64,000 nucleotides of DNA from Nitrospinota bacterium (GCA_016208975.1 JACQXA010000001.1:127834-191833); one strand, 5' to 3'; counted from the stretch's first letter, positions 54,105 through 63,492 are shown. The notes: generated by a model from the sequence alone, not told the origin. Numbers and translations are program-made.

Positions 54105-54849
54105 ATATCACCTCGAGGTTGGCAATCTCCGCCCAGCCGGAGAAACCGCTGTTGAGGGTTATGAACGCGAAACCTTTTTCAACCCTGCCTATCTGGCACA
54201 TGGTTCCGTCGTGGAAGGTGAAAACCTTTTCACTGGAGCCTTGGGGCTCTAAAAATACATCCACGGAATCTGCCACGGCCACGGCCATATCCCCTCGCTC
54301 TATTTCATAAATCCTGGCGCCAGCCACGCCGCCGGACAAGCCCGTCAACATCCACAATGCCGCCGAAGCCGCAATGAGAACTTTCGGAAACCGTTTTCTC
54401 ATGGCTATGGCGCCCAGCATGGCGGCCACCGCCCCGTAATAAAGCGATAAAGCCACAACAAGCCCCCACCCTAAGGGCATTAGCGAGAGCGTGAAGCCAT
54501 AAATCCAGCCCGCGATATTGTCCCCCGCCAGTCGCTCTTTATCCTTCTTGATGGAATTTATGTATTCGATGTTTGCCAATGCGTCGGCGTCTCCTGGTTT
54601 CAAACGAAGCGCCCGGTGGAAATGAACGGCGGCTTTGCCCAGGCGGCCAAGTTTCAAATATACGGCGCCACGGTTATATTCCAAGTCCGGGTTCGCGGCT
54701 GTTATAGAGTTATATAACCCGATTGCCCCCTCATAATCCCCCGCCTGATAAAGGGCGTTTCCGGCGTTGTATATTTCCGCGTTGTCCCTGGCCCATGCGG
54801 CGTTCGCCAAAAGCGCCAGCAGAGCGGCTATGATCGAAAACCATCTCAT
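54103..54849 (-). CDS. BatE-like TPR membrane protein
   Basis: The 248-residue protein has signal sequence MRWFSIIAALLALLANAAWA, then two or three TPR units (25-100: AEIYNAGNALYQAGDYEGAI, NRGAVYLKLGRLGKAAVHFH), two membrane helices (about 113-165: LSLMPLGWGLVVALSLYYGA, VLIAASAALWMLTGL), and a C-terminal SH3-like domain (AVADSVDVFLEPQGSSEK). The order is that of BatE in aerotolerance (Bat) operons. It overlaps batD by four bases (ATGA). Bat proteins sit in or near the inner membrane; their mechanism is not settled. BatA, BatB and BatC genes are not adjacent. Confidence 0.87.
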   Translation of the reverse strand: MRWFSIIAALLALLANAAWARDNAEIYNAGNALYQAGDYEGAIGLYNSITAANPDLEYNRGAVYLKLGRLGKAAVHFHRALRLKPGDADALANIEYINSIKKDKERLAGDNIAGWIYGFTLSLMPLGWGLVVALSLYYGAVAAMLGAIAMRKRFPKVLIAASAALWMLTGLSGGVAGARIYEIERGDMAVAVADSVDVFLEPQGSSEKVFTFHDGTMCQIGRVEKGFAFITLNSGFSGWAEIANLEVI

Positions 54850-56618
54850 TTCATCTTCTCCATGGCGCCGACAAGCCTTCTGGTCTTCGCCATATCGCCG
54901 CCTCGCCGTTCCTCGGGGAACGCCGGAGCGTAACGGGCCATCTCTATGGATTCGAACAACTCCTCAAATTCCGCAAGGGTATCTTCCCCGGCGCCTGTCA
55001 GTTTCTCCCCGAGAAGCTCTTTTGTTATGGATGGGGCCGTAAGGTTCCACCGGTCCGCCAGATAACCCCGTAAAGCCATGTCCAGCGCGGCGTAGAACTC
55101 TTTTTGATCCTTTTTCTTCTCCGCCTCGTCCAGCTTCTTCCGGGCGATTTTCCCGGCGTATGTAAAACGGGTCAACCCCTCGTCGGAAAGGATACGCTCC
55201 CGTCTTTTTATAAGATAAAGGCCCGTGAAGAACGAGGGGATGGGCAATACCAATATCAGCCAGAACCACGCCTGTTTGTAAAATGGCGAGCTATAGTTTT
55301 CCAGCGTGACCATATCCGGCTTGATATACCGCATACCCTGCCTGGCGCGGGCAATGGCTTGCTCTCCGGCCCCAATCTGCGATGGCCCGCCCGTGGACCG
55401 GGTTATGGTGACTTTAATTGGCGCGGTTTCTTTCTCCACATATTTCCCGGCAGACGGGTCGAACCAAGCCAGTTTGATGGCTGGCAACGTTTTTTCACCC
55501 TCATCCCTGGGAACCAAGGGGTATTCGATAATCCTTTTGGACACGATCCGCCCGCCGGTTTTATCCAGACTGTCCATCGTTTTGGGCTCGAAAGCCTCGA
55601 ACCCCGGCGTTTGCGGGAAAGCTGGTGGCGTTACAGGTTTTAGATACCCTTCACCATTTACCATCACCCTGAACACAAGGCTTCCGTTCACAGGGGCCGT
55701 GGCGGGCTCCACCATGGAGTTTATTTCGTACTTCCCCACCATATTCGTAAATCCCGCTGGCTCCCCCTTTTTGGGCAACGGCTTTATGTTGATGGATACC
55801 GGGCTGGTGGTGAGCTTCATCCGGTCGCTCCAGGGGTCCAGCGACAGATAGACTTTCGCGGGCTCGATAACGTGTTTGCCCGTGGTGATTGGAATGAGGG
55901 CATACCGCAGGCGCGTCACGCGGTAGGGCTTTCCATTAAAAACCTCTTTTACGTTCTGCTCTTTCTCACCGGCGGCGAATGGAAGCTCCTCCACCCAGAA
56001 CCCCTTAAAGTCCGGCTTGATGTATTGCGGCTGTTCCCAAAGCTCGGTGGCCCTGTAAAAAGAGAATGTGGCTATCACCTGCTGGTATGGTACGGCCTCT
56101 TTCTTGTCCACCTCCATGGTGATGAAAAGGTCGTCCTTTTCTATATCCTTCTGGCGCCCGGGGAAGATGCTTTTGTTGAAGAGCTTTTGGAAATCCAGCG
56201 GGTCTTTCTGGGACATCGCCCTGTTTTCCGCCGGTGGGGCCTTGGGATCCACAATTACAGCTACGGGATTGGCTGAATATTTTTTGCCGTCGTACTCCAC
56301 GGTGGCCGGGGGTATCTGAAAAGTCCCCTCTTTCGGCGCGCGGATGGTGTAAACCACGGTTCTGGACACTTTCATCTGGAGGTTTACTATCTTCACCTCC
56401 TGGCTTCCGGCCTTGCCCAGGATCTCGAAATCCTTAAGTTGTGGCAGGACAGGCTCGGGCAACGATTTTATCCCGCTCCCCTCCACGGTGACGGTAAGCT
56501 GGAACGTCTCGCCCGGCGGCAGTGTTGAAGGATTCGCCGAGGCCGTAACATCCAAAGTGGCCGCCAGCGCGAACGACGGCCACCACAGGCCCAGTATTAA
56601 AAACGCGATAGGTCTCAT
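54846..56618 (-). CDS. BatD-like oxygen-tolerance protein
   Basis: The 590-residue protein has a signal peptide (to FALAA, about residue 20), several beta-sandwich domains (ANPSTLPPGETFQLTVTVEG, EILGKAGSQEVKIVNLQMKV, RVMVNGEGYLKPVTPPAFPQ) and a C-terminal helix (AWFWLILVLPIPSFFTGLYL) followed by a cytoplasmic tail of about 110 residues. This is the BatD layout, with the periplasmic part anchored. The tail is longer than a plain anchor and holds a helical domain (AKKK-like KIARKKLDEAEKKKDQ). It is the first gene of the Bat pair. Confidence 0.88.
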   Translation of the reverse strand: MRPIAFLILGLWWPSFALAATLDVTASANPSTLPPGETFQLTVTVEGSGIKSLPEPVLPQLKDFEILGKAGSQEVKIVNLQMKVSRTVVYTIRAPKEGTFQIPPATVEYDGKKYSANPVAVIVDPKAPPAENRAMSQKDPLDFQKLFNKSIFPGRQKDIEKDDLFITMEVDKKEAVPYQQVIATFSFYRATELWEQPQYIKPDFKGFWVEELPFAAGEKEQNVKEVFNGKPYRVTRLRYALIPITTGKHVIEPAKVYLSLDPWSDRMKLTTSPVSINIKPLPKKGEPAGFTNMVGKYEINSMVEPATAPVNGSLVFRVMVNGEGYLKPVTPPAFPQTPGFEAFEPKTMDSLDKTGGRIVSKRIIEYPLVPRDEGEKTLPAIKLAWFDPSAGKYVEKETAPIKVTITRSTGGPSQIGAGEQAIARARQGMRYIKPDMVTLENYSSPFYKQAWFWLILVLPIPSFFTGLYLIKRRERILSDEGLTRFTYAGKIARKKLDEAEKKKDQKEFYAALDMALRGYLADRWNLTAPSITKELLGEKLTGAGEDTLAEFEELFESIEMARYAPAFPEERRGGDMAKTRRLVGAMEKMK

Positions 56619-56698
56619 AATGCGGTTAATCGTATATATAAAAGCGGCCGGATTTCAAGCTTGAGAAACTGTTTAAAGGATAGTGGCGGTGAATAAGG

Positions 56699-57265
56699 TT
56701 AGTCAATAAAGTAACGGGCGAAACGGCTCCATACGAAACCGAAAATTATCGTCACCACCCCGGTCCAGCCGGAAGAGGTCCAGTTCACCCACAAAATGGC
56801 CAGCCGAGCGTCGCCCAGGGTTCCTTGCTCCCCCCATTGGTACGGAAGCTCAGGCCTAGGGGCAAATGTGCCCGGATCCACAAGTATCATGGCGGAACCC
56901 AATGCGATACAAATAGCCCCGATCAGCTCTCGATGGTCGTACATCCAGGCTGAAAGGCCTGAACGGTTTTGCTGTTTGAGGATGGGCGCCACCTGGAACA
57001 CACGGGAAGATTGCTGGGCCAGAACCTGCCGGATAACGTCGCGCCGGGCCTGTTCCCATTCCTCATCGGTAACCACCCCGTCTCCGTCCTTGTCGTACTT
57101 GGCCAGCAGGCCGGGATGCGCCTTGAGTTCCCTCAGGCGCTCTATCACCAATTGCTTTTGCCGGGCGTCAAGCTTGATCATGGTTATTATTATTACCACA
57201 ACCATTATTACATTCAAGGCGCAAGCGAGTATTTGCCCGCCGTGCCAATAGGAGCCCATACACAT
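56699..57265 (-). CDS. EF-hand membrane protein of unknown function
   Basis: The 188-residue frame begins MCMGSYWHGG; the start is uncertain, with ATG 57205 and 57181 possible. A hydrophobic stretch (13-30) may be a membrane helix, followed by a charged helix (KQLVIERLRELKAH). An EF-hand calcium loop DKDGDGVVTDEEW (58-70) has all acidic ligands. Then comes a helix (RRDVIRQVLAQQ), a second hydrophobic segment (ELIGAICIALGSAMILV, about 113-130) and a third (GWTGVVTIIFGFVWSRF) at the C-terminus. A calcium-responsive membrane protein is inferred. No known family. Confidence 0.65.
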   Translation of the reverse strand: MCMGSYWHGGQILACALNVIMVVVIIITMIKLDARQKQLVIERLRELKAHPGLLAKYDKDGDGVVTDEEWEQARRDVIRQVLAQQSSRVFQVAPILKQQNRSGLSAWMYDHRELIGAICIALGSAMILVDPGTFAPRPELPYQWGEQGTLGDARLAILWVNWTSSGWTGVVTIIFGFVWSRFARYFID

Positions 57266-57440
57266 TAAGGAACCCGCAGGCGGACTATTTGAAACATAAT
57301 TTAATTGTATAAATACCCAAAATTGGTTAACATCCGCCCATCCTTTCCGTGGGGCTGGTTCTAACAGACATTATTTGATGGGGAATTCTCCGCCTATACC
57401 TGCCATTGGGGATAAGCGGTTTTTCAATTAAATTATACGA

Positions 57441-58991
57441 ATGAAAATACGGACCGGTTTTTCTCATTTTTCTCCCATCGGCTCGTTTAAGCGTTCGGTA
57501 ATCGTCACAACCCATATGCGGCGGTGGCGCAGGCTGACGTTATCAAACCATGGGGCCAAAGTAACGCTGGACAATTTTTCATGCGGCCCCTGTGGAGACA
57601 ACGGATTACCTCTTTTCCCGGCGGGGAGCGTACCGCGAATATTTCCCCCCTCCCCGGTTTATCAAACCGGTTATTTGGGCCAATCTTTCCTGAAGCTGTT
57701 AGAGCTTCCCTTTATGCCGAAAAGAGAGTTGGTGGACACCGCCTTGCTTTTAGAGAAAGGCTCATCCCTATTCCCGCTGGACAATGAAGCCCGGTTTGAC
57801 GCTGGCTGGCCGTTAATGGCTTCCAGCCGCGAAGGTAAACCCAAGGCCCTCATCTTCGCCATTAAAGAGGATGACGCGCTCCAAAAAATTGGAGCGATGA
57901 GAAAAGCTGGCCTTCGGCTGGCGGGCATATTCCCAGCTGTTGCGGCGCTGTGCGCGCTGGTGGCCCGTAGCGGCCCCCTGAACCGCGAAGGCGCGATGCT
58001 CCTTGCTCTGGTGGACGAGGGTTTCGCGGCCATAACCGTTTTCTCCAACGGGGCGTTGATGATGGTTAGGGAATTTTCGTTTCCCCATGGCGCCCAGGAC
58101 ACGGCGGCGGTTATCGCCCGGGAAACCAGCAGGACGCTGGATACGCTCAAACGCACCATGGGTATAAACCAGGTCTCCGGATTTATAACCGGCGAGACGG
58201 CCTTCCCCTCCATAGCCGAAAGTATTTCTGAAACCTGCGGAACGCAATTCGCCATTTATGACCCGCTGGCGGATTTCGTGATCTGCAAATGCTCCGGTCC
58301 GGTTCATGGGCCGTCGCTGGCCTTATCCCTTGGCGCCGCGCTGGATGGCGGTAAAACCGTTAACCTGGCCAGCGGCGCGGCAGGCAGGTTTTATGATCGC
58401 GTTCGACGCATGGGCAATGTGGCAAAAGCCGCGGTAGCATGCTTTGCGCTTGTACTTGTCATGGCTGGCGGCATTTGGGCAGACATGAAACGGCTAGAGT
58501 TTTTATCCGCAAGGCTTGAAAAAGATTTAACTGCGTTAAGACCCGTAAAATCCGAATACGAAAACAATATGGCGGATTTGAATGAACTGGAACTGCGGGA
58601 CAAAATGCTGTCCAGGGAAATGGCGGCATTGAGCCACCCGGCAGTCCGCAAGGCCGACTGGAACGGCATGTTCGGTTTCATGTCCGCAAGAATGCCCCAT
58701 AACATGGCGCTCACCAAATTGCGGATGGATATTAATGGTCTGACGGAAAATAAAAACGCTCCGATAGCGTCACAACCGGTAAAGGCCGTGAAGCTGGAAG
58801 GATTGGCAAAAGGTCCAGATGGCGAACGTATCTCGTCGGTCAGATATCTGGTAGAAGCGCTGAATGATAATCCATACTTCGCCACCGCCACATTGGCGCG
58901 GCTCAAAAAAGAGGGGGCCGCCAGCGGGGGCATGACAGAATTTGAAATTGTGGCGGATTGGACTGCCCAAAACCAGCCGGGGATCCGGTGA
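57441..58991 (+). CDS. PilM-PilN fusion (MshI/GspL-like pilus assembly protein)
   Basis: The 516-residue frame has no ribosome site at its first ATG, so the start is uncertain. Residues about 50-310 form an actin-like PilM/GspL cytoplasmic domain (ALLALVDEGFAAITVFSNGA, IARETSRTLDTLKRTMGINQ, SLALSLGAALDG). One membrane helix follows (VAKAAVACFALVLVMAGGIW, near 330), then a coiled stalk (EFLSARLEKDLTALRPVKSE) and a PilN-type periplasmic domain (MFGFMSARMPHNMALTKLRM, SVRYLVEALNDNPYFATATL). PilM and PilN are usually separate; this fusion matches MshI or GspL. It heads a pilus operon whose next genes overlap it. Confidence 0.8.
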   Translation: MKIRTGFSHFSPIGSFKRSVIVTTHMRRWRRLTLSNHGAKVTLDNFSCGPCGDNGLPLFPAGSVPRIFPPSPVYQTGYLGQSFLKLLELPFMPKRELVDTALLLEKGSSLFPLDNEARFDAGWPLMASSREGKPKALIFAIKEDDALQKIGAMRKAGLRLAGIFPAVAALCALVARSGPLNREGAMLLALVDEGFAAITVFSNGALMMVREFSFPHGAQDTAAVIARETSRTLDTLKRTMGINQVSGFITGETAFPSIAESISETCGTQFAIYDPLADFVICKCSGPVHGPSLALSLGAALDGGKTVNLASGAAGRFYDRVRRMGNVAKAAVACFALVLVMAGGIWADMKRLEFLSARLEKDLTALRPVKSEYENNMADLNELELRDKMLSREMAALSHPAVRKADWNGMFGFMSARMPHNMALTKLRMDINGLTENKNAPIASQPVKAVKLEGLAKGPDGERISSVRYLVEALNDNPYFATATLARLKKEGAASGGMTEFEIVADWTAQNQPGIR

Positions 58992-58993
58992 GC

Positions 58994-59605
58994 ATGACAC
59001 GAAAACCATTCAGCCTGCGGGAGAAGGTTTTGGTGGCTATGGCCATAGCGGTGTCGCTGGCGTTTGTGGCGGAACCGCTACTGGCGCGGCCGGTGATGGC
59101 TTCATGGCGCGCCCGCAAGGATCGTTACGAGACTCTGGTGGCTGAAAAGCGGTTAATGGATAGATATGTTAATGAACTGCCATCCCTGAAAATGCGGTTG
59201 AGCCTGGCTCGAAAGAAAAGCGATAACGTAATGGGCCGCCTTCCCGGGGGAAAAGAAACCTGGGGCCAGGGAAACCTGCTGGAGTTTATAGAAGAGACCG
59301 CCACTGGGGAGAGAATCACTTTAAAAGAGATAGTGGTGACCGCCGAGCCGGTTAAAGCAAACCCGCCGCCCGGCGACGGAAACTCAACGCTATCAGCCTC
59401 GGTTTATGCTTCAAGCGCTTGTGTGCGTAACCGGGTTAGTTTGAGGCTGGAGAGCGGATACCGGGAATTAGTTCATTTCCTAACCAGGCTTGATGAGCAG
59501 GATATGCCCCTTGCTATCCGCAAGGTAATTGTGTCCGCCCAAATAGACGGCATCCCTTCCAACTGGCTATTTTCGGAGATAGAACTTGAGGCCCTTACCT
59601 TATGA
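58994..59605 (+). CDS. PilO/MshJ-like pilus assembly protein
   Basis: The 203-residue protein starts at ATG 58994; GTG 58988 overlaps the previous stop. One N-terminal membrane helix (VLVAMAIAVSLAFVAEPLLA) is followed by a helical stalk (RARKDRYETLVAEKRLMDRY) and a periplasmic ferredoxin-like domain (LLEFIEETATGERITLKEIV, RVSLRLESGYRELVHFLTRL, SEIELEAL). This is the PilO/GspM arrangement; together with the PilN domain it forms the inner-membrane alignment complex. Its stop overlaps the PilP gene start (ATGA). Confidence 0.8.
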   Translation: MTRKPFSLREKVLVAMAIAVSLAFVAEPLLARPVMASWRARKDRYETLVAEKRLMDRYVNELPSLKMRLSLARKKSDNVMGRLPGGKETWGQGNLLEFIEETATGERITLKEIVVTAEPVKANPPPGDGNSTLSASVYASSACVRNRVSLRLESGYRELVHFLTRLDEQDMPLAIRKVIVSAQIDGIPSNWLFSEIELEALTL

Positions 59606-59934
59606 CATTTTTAAGGAAAGCCATTTTTTGTCTGCTTTTAATAATGCCTGTTTGCGGTTCGGCTTTTGGCGATGACGGTTTGAGCCGTAACCCTTTCATC
59701 TTTGGAAATGAAATTGAGATTCACGGGAAAAGCGGCCAGACCGTATCCAGGGCCAATGGCGTAAAGGTGGAGATGACTCTTATCCAGGGCGATAAAAAAC
59801 TGGCGGTGATAAACGGCGAGAAGAAAACCATAGGCGATATGGTAGGTTCCGCGAAAATTTTGGAGATAACAGCGGAGGGCGTGGAGCTTTCCTCGAAAGG
59901 CAGGCGATGGGTATGCAAAGTGGAAAACCGGTGA
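59602..59934 (+). CDS. PilP/MshK-like periplasmic pilus protein
   Basis: The 110-residue protein has signal peptide to about residue 23 (CGSAFGDD). The mature part, DGLSRNPFIFGNEIE, KVEMTLIQGDKKLAVINGEK, KILEITAEGVELSSKGRRW, is the beta HR domain of PilP/GspC type, which contacts the secretin. It is the shortest member of the operon. It overlaps the PilO gene by four bases and the secretin gene by 28 bases, if ATG 59907 is used. Confidence 0.82.
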   Translation: MTFLRKAIFCLLLIMPVCGSAFGDDGLSRNPFIFGNEIEIHGKSGQTVSRANGVKVEMTLIQGDKKLAVINGEKKTIGDMVGSAKILEITAEGVELSSKGRRWVCKVENR

Positions 59935-61745
59935 AAAACGGAATTGCCGCTGGATTCTTCGCCATATTGGTTGCGGCTGGGCTTATGTCCTGCGCCCGGG
60001 GCGGCGGCCCGGAAAAAGTATCGCTACGCCCTGTCTCCGTGCCTGGGCAACCCGTGAGCCCTGTCCAGTTCGGGCCGATTCCCCAGGAGTTCTCCGCTCA
60101 AAGAGAAACCAGCCCGGCGCAGGCTGAACCAGCTCAAAGTGTCAACGCGGTGGATCCGCCGGAGTCGGTAATATCGTTTAAAAACCAGCGAATTCCAAAC
60201 CAAGCGGATCAACGGATAACCCTGAGCCTTGCCGAGCCGGTCCTGGAATCGGCGCTGGCGGTTTTGGCCGAGGTGTCCGGAATTAAATTCGCGCCAGACC
60301 CGGAGTTGAGGAAATTGAGGCTGGCCCCCATAAGCTTGCAGGATGTTTCATGGTTCTCCGCGCTGGAAGTTATTATGCGGGCCAACAACCTTATGGCGGT
60401 GGCGCGGGATGAGGAAATATTTTTTAACGCAGGTGGTTTCGGCCCCCAGCGCGCTTTTGGTAAAGACGACATTATCACCATCACCACCTATGAAAAAAAT
60501 CTCCGGTTGCAGGAAGCCATGCTGAAATCAGCGGACGCCTCCATAGACATCGCCGAACGGCGCCGCAAGGCCGTGGAGGAGCGTATCGCCTCCGCCATGG
60601 CGGCGCAAAGCGGCCAGATGGAAACGAGGAGTTACCGGTTCCGCTACGCCGACCCGGTGGAGGCAGTGGAATATCTTGAACGGCTGTTCATAGAGTACGA
60701 CAAGGAAACATTAAAAAACTCCACAGCCCAAGCTTCCACCGATCTGGCGCTGGAGCAATCAGGTTCCGCGGGGTTGAACCGGACGACGGGGCAAATGGGA
60801 ACGGCTAAAGACACGGCGGCGGTGACAAAACTGCGCCGGAGCGGCGCCGGGGATGTGAAATTCGCCATCTACAAGCCCGAGAACCTGCTGACCATCCAGG
60901 CCCCAGCGAAAAAAATGTTGGAAATAATGGACCGCATCCTTGAAATAGATGTGAATCCAAAGCAGGTTTACATTGAAGCCAGGATAGTGGAGATACAACG
61001 CAACCAGGTGAACGAGCTTGGAATCCAATGGGGCGGCCGGTCCAACTTCTCCACCGATCTCACCTTCCCGAACGCCATTGGCGTGTATGGCGGAGGATCT
61101 TCCATATCTGGCGAATCTTCAATCGTGTCTTTACCGCCCCAATCGGCGGTGGATCCGGCCACGGGGCAATTGGTCTCTAACCCGCAAGGGGGAGTATTGG
61201 GCGTGAGCCTCGGGGGCGTGTCGGGCAGTATTTCGCTTCAGGCGCGGCTGTTCGCTCTTGAACAGGCTGGCATGAGCAGAACGCTGTCTAACCCCAAGGT
61301 GGTGGCTATCAACGGCGCCCGGGCGCTCATAAAGTCTGGCCGGGAAATCCCCTATCAGGCTTCTTCCGCGAATACGGGAACAACTGTGCTGTTTAAAGAG
61401 GCGGTAATATCGCTGGCTGTCACACCGCTTATCATGCAGGACGGGAAGATAAGGCTGAAGATAGACGCTAAAAAGGACGAGGTGGATCCTGGCCTTTCCG
61501 TCCAGGGCACGCCAGCCATCAAGAAAAAGGAGATAACCACCAACGTGGTGGTGCCAAACGGCGGATCGGCGGTGCTGGGCGGCATGCTGGAAGGGGAAGA
61601 CAGCGACTTTGAGGATCGTGTGCCTGGTCTGCACGAGACGCCGCTTCTGGGCTGGCTTTTCAAAAACCGCCGTAAAGTGGATAACGAATTGGAGCTGTTA
61701 GTGTTCATAACGCCAATTGTGATAGAACCGGGGAAAATGAACTGA
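59907..61745 (+). CDS. Secretin of an MSHA/type IV pilus-like system
   Basis: The 612-residue outer-membrane pore is a lipoprotein (AGLMSC). An alternative GTG start at 59931 overlaps the PilP stop (GTGA) and also gives the signal. After a Pro-rich linker come secretin N-domains (LESALAVLAEVSGIKFAPDP; STN-type) and a KH-like N-domain ending KPENLLTIQAPAKKMLEIMD. The secretin core has VYIEARIVEIQRNQVNELGI, SLQARLFALEQAGMSRTLSN, PKVVAINGARALIKSGREIP, and EITTNVVVPNGGSAVLGG, finishing with PLLGWLFKNRRKVDNELELL. Gene order with PilM-N, PilO and PilP matches mshI-J-K-L. Confidence 0.93.
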   Translation: MGMQSGKPVKNGIAAGFFAILVAAGLMSCARGGGPEKVSLRPVSVPGQPVSPVQFGPIPQEFSAQRETSPAQAEPAQSVNAVDPPESVISFKNQRIPNQADQRITLSLAEPVLESALAVLAEVSGIKFAPDPELRKLRLAPISLQDVSWFSALEVIMRANNLMAVARDEEIFFNAGGFGPQRAFGKDDIITITTYEKNLRLQEAMLKSADASIDIAERRRKAVEERIASAMAAQSGQMETRSYRFRYADPVEAVEYLERLFIEYDKETLKNSTAQASTDLALEQSGSAGLNRTTGQMGTAKDTAAVTKLRRSGAGDVKFAIYKPENLLTIQAPAKKMLEIMDRILEIDVNPKQVYIEARIVEIQRNQVNELGIQWGGRSNFSTDLTFPNAIGVYGGGSSISGESSIVSLPPQSAVDPATGQLVSNPQGGVLGVSLGGVSGSISLQARLFALEQAGMSRTLSNPKVVAINGARALIKSGREIPYQASSANTGTTVLFKEAVISLAVTPLIMQDGKIRLKIDAKKDEVDPGLSVQGTPAIKKKEITTNVVVPNGGSAVLGGMLEGEDSDFEDRVPGLHETPLLGWLFKNRRKVDNELELLVFITPIVIEPGKMN

Positions 61746-63010
61746 TGCTAAAGCGGATCATCCCAATCGTTCTCATTATCACAATTACAATGGTAACAGC
61801 CACGTCTGCCTTGGATGAAGCGCCTTTGGCGCCGGTTGGAAAGGTGAAAGCCAATCTTCGCGGCGGCAAGTTCATTTCCCTCGAAGACACCCTGGCGCTG
61901 GAGATAAATACCGGAGCAATAGTTAAGGGTGACAAGTTGTGGCTGTTAACCAGGTCTCCTGAAAACGGTAGCGGCCACGCTTCATATACCAGGGCTGGCG
62001 CTCTGGTGGTTACATCCAACAGCCACGAGCCGCCAATGGGCCGGGTGAAATCCGCCGGGCATGAAATGGATGGCGAGGTGTACCTGGATTTCACGATTCC
62101 CGAGGCTCAACAGCTGAATCCTTTTCTGCCTTTTCTCCAAAGCCTGGCTGACAATTTGGTTGTCAATCATCCGTCCGGGCCGGTGAAGGTGGCGGTGGTG
62201 GATGTGGTGAACCAGTATGGCGAAAGAACGGCGGGAGGCGACCATCTGGCGGAATCGCTCCGTCGTTATGTTTGCGGCAGGCCCCAGTTCTCGTGCGCCA
62301 ATCCAGCCGACATCGCGGTCGGCCTATCGCAAAACAAGGTTTCAACGTCCAGTTGGCTTGGCGACCATGGCGCAATGTTAATGTTGAAAACTCTCAATGC
62401 TACAGCGCTAATCAGCGGCCACGCGAGGATGGAGACTGGGATGATTGACCTTGCTCTGCAGGCGGTTTTCATTTCGGATGGCGAAGCCCCGGGCAGGATG
62501 TGGCGCAGATTCACTTTTACCCCGGCGGAATTGGGCGTGACTCCGGAGGATTTCGAGAAAGTTACCGCTACCAATCATCCTGTCCCGGCTGGCGCGCTGA
62601 AAATATGTGTTAAGGAAACAGCTATACTGGAAGGCGCTAAAGCTGAGTTCATAGAGTACGCTCCGGTGGACCGGTTCAGCGGAAGACGAATCCCTGCAAT
62701 CGCGGATTTTTACGCATCCCTTGATGGAGAACCGTTGCGTATTGATTTCGCCAACGGGTGTTTTTTCGATGGCGTTATCGCATCCGGAGAACATGAAATC
62801 AAATTCGGATTTAGGGCCTCCGGTGACATGGGGGGTTTTGTGGAGAAGGATTTTAAAACAACCATCAGCGCTGGAGAGACTGAACAGATTCACTTGATGG
62901 GCGGCATGCAGAACGGCGTTGCTGTAATCGCCGCGGATATTGACAGACAGCGAACGCCTTTAACCAACCAGCCTGTCAGGCAAGCCCCTAAAGACGCTAA
63001 AGAGAATTAG
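61745..63010 (+). CDS. Exported FlgO-like protein of the pilus operon
   Basis: The 421-residue protein starts at ATG 61745, sharing one base with the secretin stop. A signal peptide (to ATSA, about residue 21) leads to a FlgT-like start (GAIVKGDKLWLLTRS). The middle, VKVAVVDVVNQYGERTAGGD, LAESLRRYVCGRPQFS, LMLKTLNATALISGHARMET, is like the FlgO/CsgG-type alpha/beta domain found in flagellar and lipoprotein operons. The C-terminal 150 residues are beta-rich and unrecognised (EFIEYAPVDRFSGRRIPAIA). No flagellar genes are near. Its position behind a secretin suggests an outer-membrane stabiliser of the pilus. It overlaps the convergent HU gene by four bases. Confidence 0.7.
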   Translation: MLKRIIPIVLIITITMVTATSALDEAPLAPVGKVKANLRGGKFISLEDTLALEINTGAIVKGDKLWLLTRSPENGSGHASYTRAGALVVTSNSHEPPMGRVKSAGHEMDGEVYLDFTIPEAQQLNPFLPFLQSLADNLVVNHPSGPVKVAVVDVVNQYGERTAGGDHLAESLRRYVCGRPQFSCANPADIAVGLSQNKVSTSSWLGDHGAMLMLKTLNATALISGHARMETGMIDLALQAVFISDGEAPGRMWRRFTFTPAELGVTPEDFEKVTATNHPVPAGALKICVKETAILEGAKAEFIEYAPVDRFSGRRIPAIADFYASLDGEPLRIDFANGCFFDGVIASGEHEIKFGFRASGDMGGFVEKDFKTTISAGETEQIHLMGGMQNGVAVIAADIDRQRTPLTNQPVRQAPKDAKEN

Positions 63011-63333
63011 CCAGCGGAAGCCTGACTGCCGGAACCCTGCCCTTGCGCGCCCGGTTCTTCGTGATCCACCACCTCGCGGAAATCCTTGCCCGTCTTGAAA
63101 AACGGCACTTTCTTGGCGGGAACAGAAACCTTCTCGCCGGTCTTAGGGTTCCTCCCCTCTTTCTGCGCCCGATGCCTTACGCGGAAAGAGCCGAACCCAC
63201 GGATCTCAACCTTGTCCCCATTGGCCAGCGCTTCAATGATGCTGTTGGTGAAAATGTTGATGATTTCTTCGGCCTGCTGCTTCTTTACATTGATTTTTTC
63301 AGCCAGCTTCTCGGCCATTTCGGATTTTGTCAT
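63007..63333 (-). CDS. HU/IHF-family DNA-binding protein
   Basis: The 108-residue protein has MTKSEMAEKLAEKINVKKQQ, the dimer helices, GDKVEIRGFGSFRVRHR and the DNA-binding arm GRNPKTGEKVSVPAKKVPFF, closing with FKTGKDFREVV. The extra 15-residue Gly/Gln/Ser tail (GAQGQGSGSQASAG) is not in standard HU. IHF-beta is suggested by sequence around the arm, but HU cannot be excluded. AGGGGA lies eight bases before the start. The stop overlaps the pilus gene on the other strand. Confidence 0.93.
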   Translation of the reverse strand: MTKSEMAEKLAEKINVKKQQAEEIINIFTNSIIEALANGDKVEIRGFGSFRVRHRAQKEGRNPKTGEKVSVPAKKVPFFKTGKDFREVVDHEEPGAQGQGSGSQASAG

Positions 63334-63492
63334 AAAAATCCCCTGCCACCGTAATAGTGATTTCTATTTATGCGCTTCACCAAGAACTACAAGACCCCGA
63401 CTCAACCAACGGGATGAATGTAACAAAACAAAAACTTCCAGTCAACATCATCCCAAAACAATCCTCAAAAAAAAGGGGGGAGGCTACGCGCC

